Assembly: GCF_008253865.1 (NCBI RefSeq)
Contig: NZ_CP042331.1
Coordinates: 3,100,001-3,164,000 of the forward strand
Source of the DNA: Bosea sp. F3-2
Lineage (GTDB): Bacteria; Pseudomonadota; Alphaproteobacteria; Rhizobiales; Beijerinckiaceae
Length of the DNA: 64,000 nt
Reading direction: 5' to 3'
The translations under genes were made by a program, and so were the position numbers. Every line of letters starts with the position of its first letter. Position 1 is the stretch's first letter. The notes under the pieces are model-generated. The model was given only the letters and a program-made list of their open reading frames with translations. It did not search any database and was not told the DNA's origin. Positions 61,765 to 64,000 of the stretch are shown piece by piece.

Positions 61765-63057
61765 TCAACGGCCGACGGCCTTCCCCCCCTCGAACGGGGC
61801 GGCGACAGCATCGCCCGTCGCTTGGCCGGCATCGGATACCGATCGACCGACATGCTCCATCGTGTCGTTGAAATTCCGGCGCGTATGAGGATCGACCACG
61901 GCGATCGGCGCCGAGATTGCGAGGCCCGCAGCCGTACCGACAGCCGCTGCGGTGCCAGCGGTCACCTCCATCAGGCGCTCGCCGAGGCCGACCCGCGAAT
62001 CCGTGATCGGCTGGCCTTCGACCAGGCGTGTGCCGATCAACTGCACGACCTCCGGGCTTTCGGCGAACTTGCCGTGATTGAGGCTGTCGCCGGAGCGCAG
62101 CTTGGTCAGGTTCAGCACGGTGATGCCGGTCTTCGCGAGCTCCGACCGATAGGGCTCGACATCGGGATCGATCGCGCCCAGCCTCGCCGTGCTGCCCCAG
62201 ACGCGCCGCGAGACGGCAAGTGCGCGGTCGTCCTGCGAGACGAACACGGTAAAGCGCGGCAACTTGCCGTGGATGTCGGTGATCTGGCTGCGGAAGACAT
62301 CAACGTCGACATCCGGTGCTGCAAGCATGACATTGGCGATCTTCGGCGGGATGCTTCCGTTCCGGATCGCCATCTGGCGCAGCGCCTCCATCGTCACCCA
62401 GTTCCCCATCGAATGGGCGAGGATCGAGACCTCCCCGACCGCCGGGTCGCGGGCTAGGTCCTGCAGCAGATTTTCCAATGCGGTGCGGGAATAATTGCCG
62501 CTCTCGCGATCATAGCCATAGGCGAAGATCGAGCCGCGCGACGGCCAGGTGAAGAGGATCGGCACGACGTTCGCGTCCGAGTCCTTCACGATCTGGGCGA
62601 AGCGGTAGACCGCGTCCTCGAAGCGGTTGTTGAAGCCATGGATGAAGACCATCACCCTGCGCTTGGGCACCTTCATCACAGCCTTGTGGAAACGCGACAC
62701 CGCCTGCGCCCGGTCGAGCTTGTCCACCTTGAGCGTGACGAAATCCGTCTCGGGATTGCCCGGCAGCTGGCTCGGCCACTGCACCTCGCCGACCTTGCGA
62801 CGGGTTCCCGGCGGCAGCGAGACGGTGATCTCGGCGAAGGCGGGCTTGCCGCGCTCTCCGGAGAACAGGATGCCGGCATCCTGGTCGGGCGCACGCGTTG
62901 TCGCCACCAGCATGGTGACCTTGCTCGTATCCGGAGCGGACGCGCTCACGGGCAGAAGCACCCCCTTCACATCCCCGGCGCAGCCCGCGAGCAACAAGGC
63001 CGCGGCTCCCGCCGAGAAAGACCGGAGCCCGGCCTTGTGAAGTAACGCAACACGCAT
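61765..63057 (-). CDS. Lipoprotein alpha/beta hydrolase (DUF900 family)
   Basis: A 430-aa protein. The lipobox LLLAGC (Cys near residue 26) follows a hydrophobic leader, so it is lipid-anchored. The DUF900 hydrolase fold shows FIHGFNNRFEDAVYRFAQI, FTWPSRGSIFAYGYDRES and the nucleophile elbow LAHSMGNWVTMEAL. A C-terminal alanine-rich stretch (TAGTAAAVGTAAGLAISAPIA) may associate with the membrane. Substrate is unknown; a lipase or esterase role is likely. ATG 63057 is chosen because the extended frame to 63390 is non-coding in character. No partner gene is evident. Confidence 0.83.
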   Translation of the reverse strand: MRVALLHKAGLRSFSAGAAALLLAGCAGDVKGVLLPVSASAPDTSKVTMLVATTRAPDQDAGILFSGERGKPAFAEITVSLPPGTRRKVGEVQWPSQLPGNPETDFVTLKVDKLDRAQAVSRFHKAVMKVPKRRVMVFIHGFNNRFEDAVYRFAQIVKDSDANVVPILFTWPSRGSIFAYGYDRESGNYSRTALENLLQDLARDPAVGEVSILAHSMGNWVTMEALRQMAIRNGSIPPKIANVMLAAPDVDVDVFRSQITDIHGKLPRFTVFVSQDDRALAVSRRVWGSTARLGAIDPDVEPYRSELAKTGITVLNLTKLRSGDSLNHGKFAESPEVVQLIGTRLVEGQPITDSRVGLGERLMEVTAGTAAAVGTAAGLAISAPIAVVDPHTRRNFNDTMEHVGRSVSDAGQATGDAVAAPFEGGKAVGR

Positions 63058-63367
63058 CCTCGCCCCCGAACACGACGCCAACCTATCCCGACATCGCGTT
63101 ATCGTGCGGGAATGATGCTGAGCTGTGACAGCCAGTTTCGAACTAGGCAGCGTTCCTGCCGAACGGTCAAGACGTCCGCCATCCACTGGCGTGGACGGCT
63201 GATCAGCGTGTTGATTTTTTAGGGTCGCGCGCTTCGGGTCGGTTCTCTCGCCGATGAGGCCGACTGGATCGCGGGCCTTGTCCGGCGCCGAGGGATGGGT
63301 GGCGAGGCTGGTGCCACGGCAGCTCCGGGAGACCGTGCAGTGGCGACCTGCTTTGGTGCTTTTGGCT
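63058..63367. other. Intergenic stretch without recognised features
   Basis: 310 bp between the hydrolase and the ABC ATPase. It contains an AT-rich patch (TTGATTTTTTAG near 63221) that may belong to the hydrolase promoter or the end of the ABC transcript. No ORF, repeat or RNA was recognised. Confidence 0.4.
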
Positions 63368-64000
63368 TTATTGAGCTCCGGCCTTAACAAAGTTGCGGAG
63401 TTCCGGCGTCTGCGGCGTGGCGAAGAGCTCCTTCGACGGCCCCTGCTCCCAGATCTTGCCCTGATGCATGAACACGGTGGTATTCGCGACCGTGCGGGCG
63501 AAGTTCATCTCATGGGTGACGAGCAGCATGGTCATGCCGCCCTTGGCGAGCTTCTCCATCACCAGGAGCACCTCGCCGGTCAGTTCCGGATCGAGCGCCG
63601 AGGTGACCTCGTCGAACAGCATCACCTTGGGCTTCATCGCCAGCGAACGCGCGATGGCGACGCGCTGCTGCTGACCGCCGGAGAGATTGTCGGGATAGCT
63701 GTCGAACTTCTCGGAGAGGCCGACCTGCGCCAGCACTTCCTTCGCGAGCGCCAGCGCCTCGGCCTGCGGCACGTTCTTGGTGATGCGCGGCGAGAGCATG
63801 ATGTTCTGGCCGACCGTCAGATGCGGGAACAGGTTGTAGCTCTGGAAGACGATGCCGACATCCTTGCGCAGCTCGCGCAGCTTTTTCGGGTCGCGGTCCA
63901 TCGCATGGCCGGCGACCTCGATGCGGCCGGACTGGAAGGATTCGAGCCCGTTGATGCAGCGCAGCAGCGTCGACTTGCCCGAGCCCGAGCGGCCGATGAT
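63368..64000 (-). CDS. Polar amino acid-type ABC transporter ATPase (GlnQ/HisP family), partial
   Basis: The C-terminal 210 codons; the N-terminus lies beyond the window. Visible parts are Walker A (IIGRSGSGKSTLLRC), the Q-loop (GIVFQSYNLFPHLTV), the signature (LSGGQQQRVAIAR), Walker B (VMLFDEVTSALD) and the H-loop (LLVTHEMNFAR). The ATPase energises uptake of amino acids such as glutamine, histidine or arginine with a permease and a binding protein, which should lie upstream outside the window. It ends PELRNFVKAGAQ, normal for the family. Confidence 0.93.
   Translation of the reverse strand: MIGRSGSGKSTLLRCINGLESFQSGRIEVAGHAMDRDPKKLRELRKDVGIVFQSYNLFPHLTVGQNIMLSPRITKNVPQAEALALAKEVLAQVGLSEKFDSYPDNLSGGQQQRVAIARSLAMKPKVMLFDEVTSALDPELTGEVLLVMEKLAKGGMTMLLVTHEMNFARTVANTTVFMHQGKIWEQGPSKELFATPQTPELRNFVKAGAQ

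Noticed and set aside
61535..61888. A 117-codon plus-strand ORF
   Set aside because: Overlaps the end of the lipoprotein hydrolase antisense; Arg-rich, no recognised motif.

Overview
The window is GC-rich chromosomal DNA (roughly two thirds GC by eye) from an alphaproteobacterium, most likely a Hyphomicrobiales member. Bosea-like is my best guess from overall character, not a demonstrated assignment. Supporting points are a ccoNOQP-ccoGHIS (fixNOQP-GHIS) block beside an FnrL-type regulator, tripartite tricarboxylate (TTT) and Dpp-type uptake operons, and a dispersed palindromic repeat of the kind common in rhizobial genomes. No rRNA, tRNA, CRISPR array, prophage or intact insertion sequence was seen. 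Both ends cut genes: an enoyl-CoA hydratase on the left and an amino-acid-type ABC ATPase on the right.

Layout. 1-4.2 kb: a partial enoyl-CoA hydratase, a cytosolic DMSO/biotin-sulfoxide-reductase-type molybdoenzyme and a DadA/PuuB-like FAD oxidase. 4.4-12.8 kb: a tightly overlapped seven-gene chemosensory operon in exact Wsp order (MCP, CheW, CheR-TPR, CheW, CheA-REC, CheB, REC-GGDEF), ending in a diguanylate cyclase with an intact inhibitory site. 12.9-18.7 kb: a short-chain dehydrogenase with an altered active site divergent from a LysR regulator, an M20 amidohydrolase, and a regulator/beta-propeller pair divergent from a DUF899 gene. 18.7-21.3 kb: an FtsK motor protein without membrane segments. 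21.4-30.7 kb: the cbb3 oxidase structural and maturation operon including the tiny ccoS and ccoQ, then fnrL. FNR/FixK boxes lie in front of ccoN and between fnrL and a small acetyltransferase-like gene.

30.7-39.9 kb: a catabolic locus. One strand carries a PdxA2-type dehydrogenase, a TctCBA transporter, a DapA-family lyase and a PcaF-type thiolase. The other carries an SAF-domain NAD(P) oxidoreductase and a GntR regulator. A clean inverted repeat in the divergent promoter is a candidate operator. The tctCBA spacers contain two different palindromic elements, one of them a 271-bp MITE-like element. 40.1-49.1 kb: peptide uptake with two tandem substrate-binding proteins, dppBCDF and peptidase T.

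49.2-61.4 kb: an exopolysaccharide cluster. It holds a fatty-acid-hydroxylase-family membrane enzyme, a CelD-like acyltransferase, a GINT1-like transferase, a Wzz/GumC chain-length protein with a degenerate kinase domain, a VpsF-like polymerase, a Tat-exported GH5 glycanase, two glycosyltransferases and a flippase. 61.8-64 kb: a lipoprotein alpha/beta hydrolase and the partial ABC ATPase.

How the parts could work together (inference): the Wsp operon would turn a surface or envelope signal into c-di-GMP, whose usual output is polysaccharide production. An exopolysaccharide cluster lies about 36 kb away, but no PilZ domain or other c-di-GMP receptor was seen in it. The cbb3 block and FnrL form a self-contained microaerobic module.
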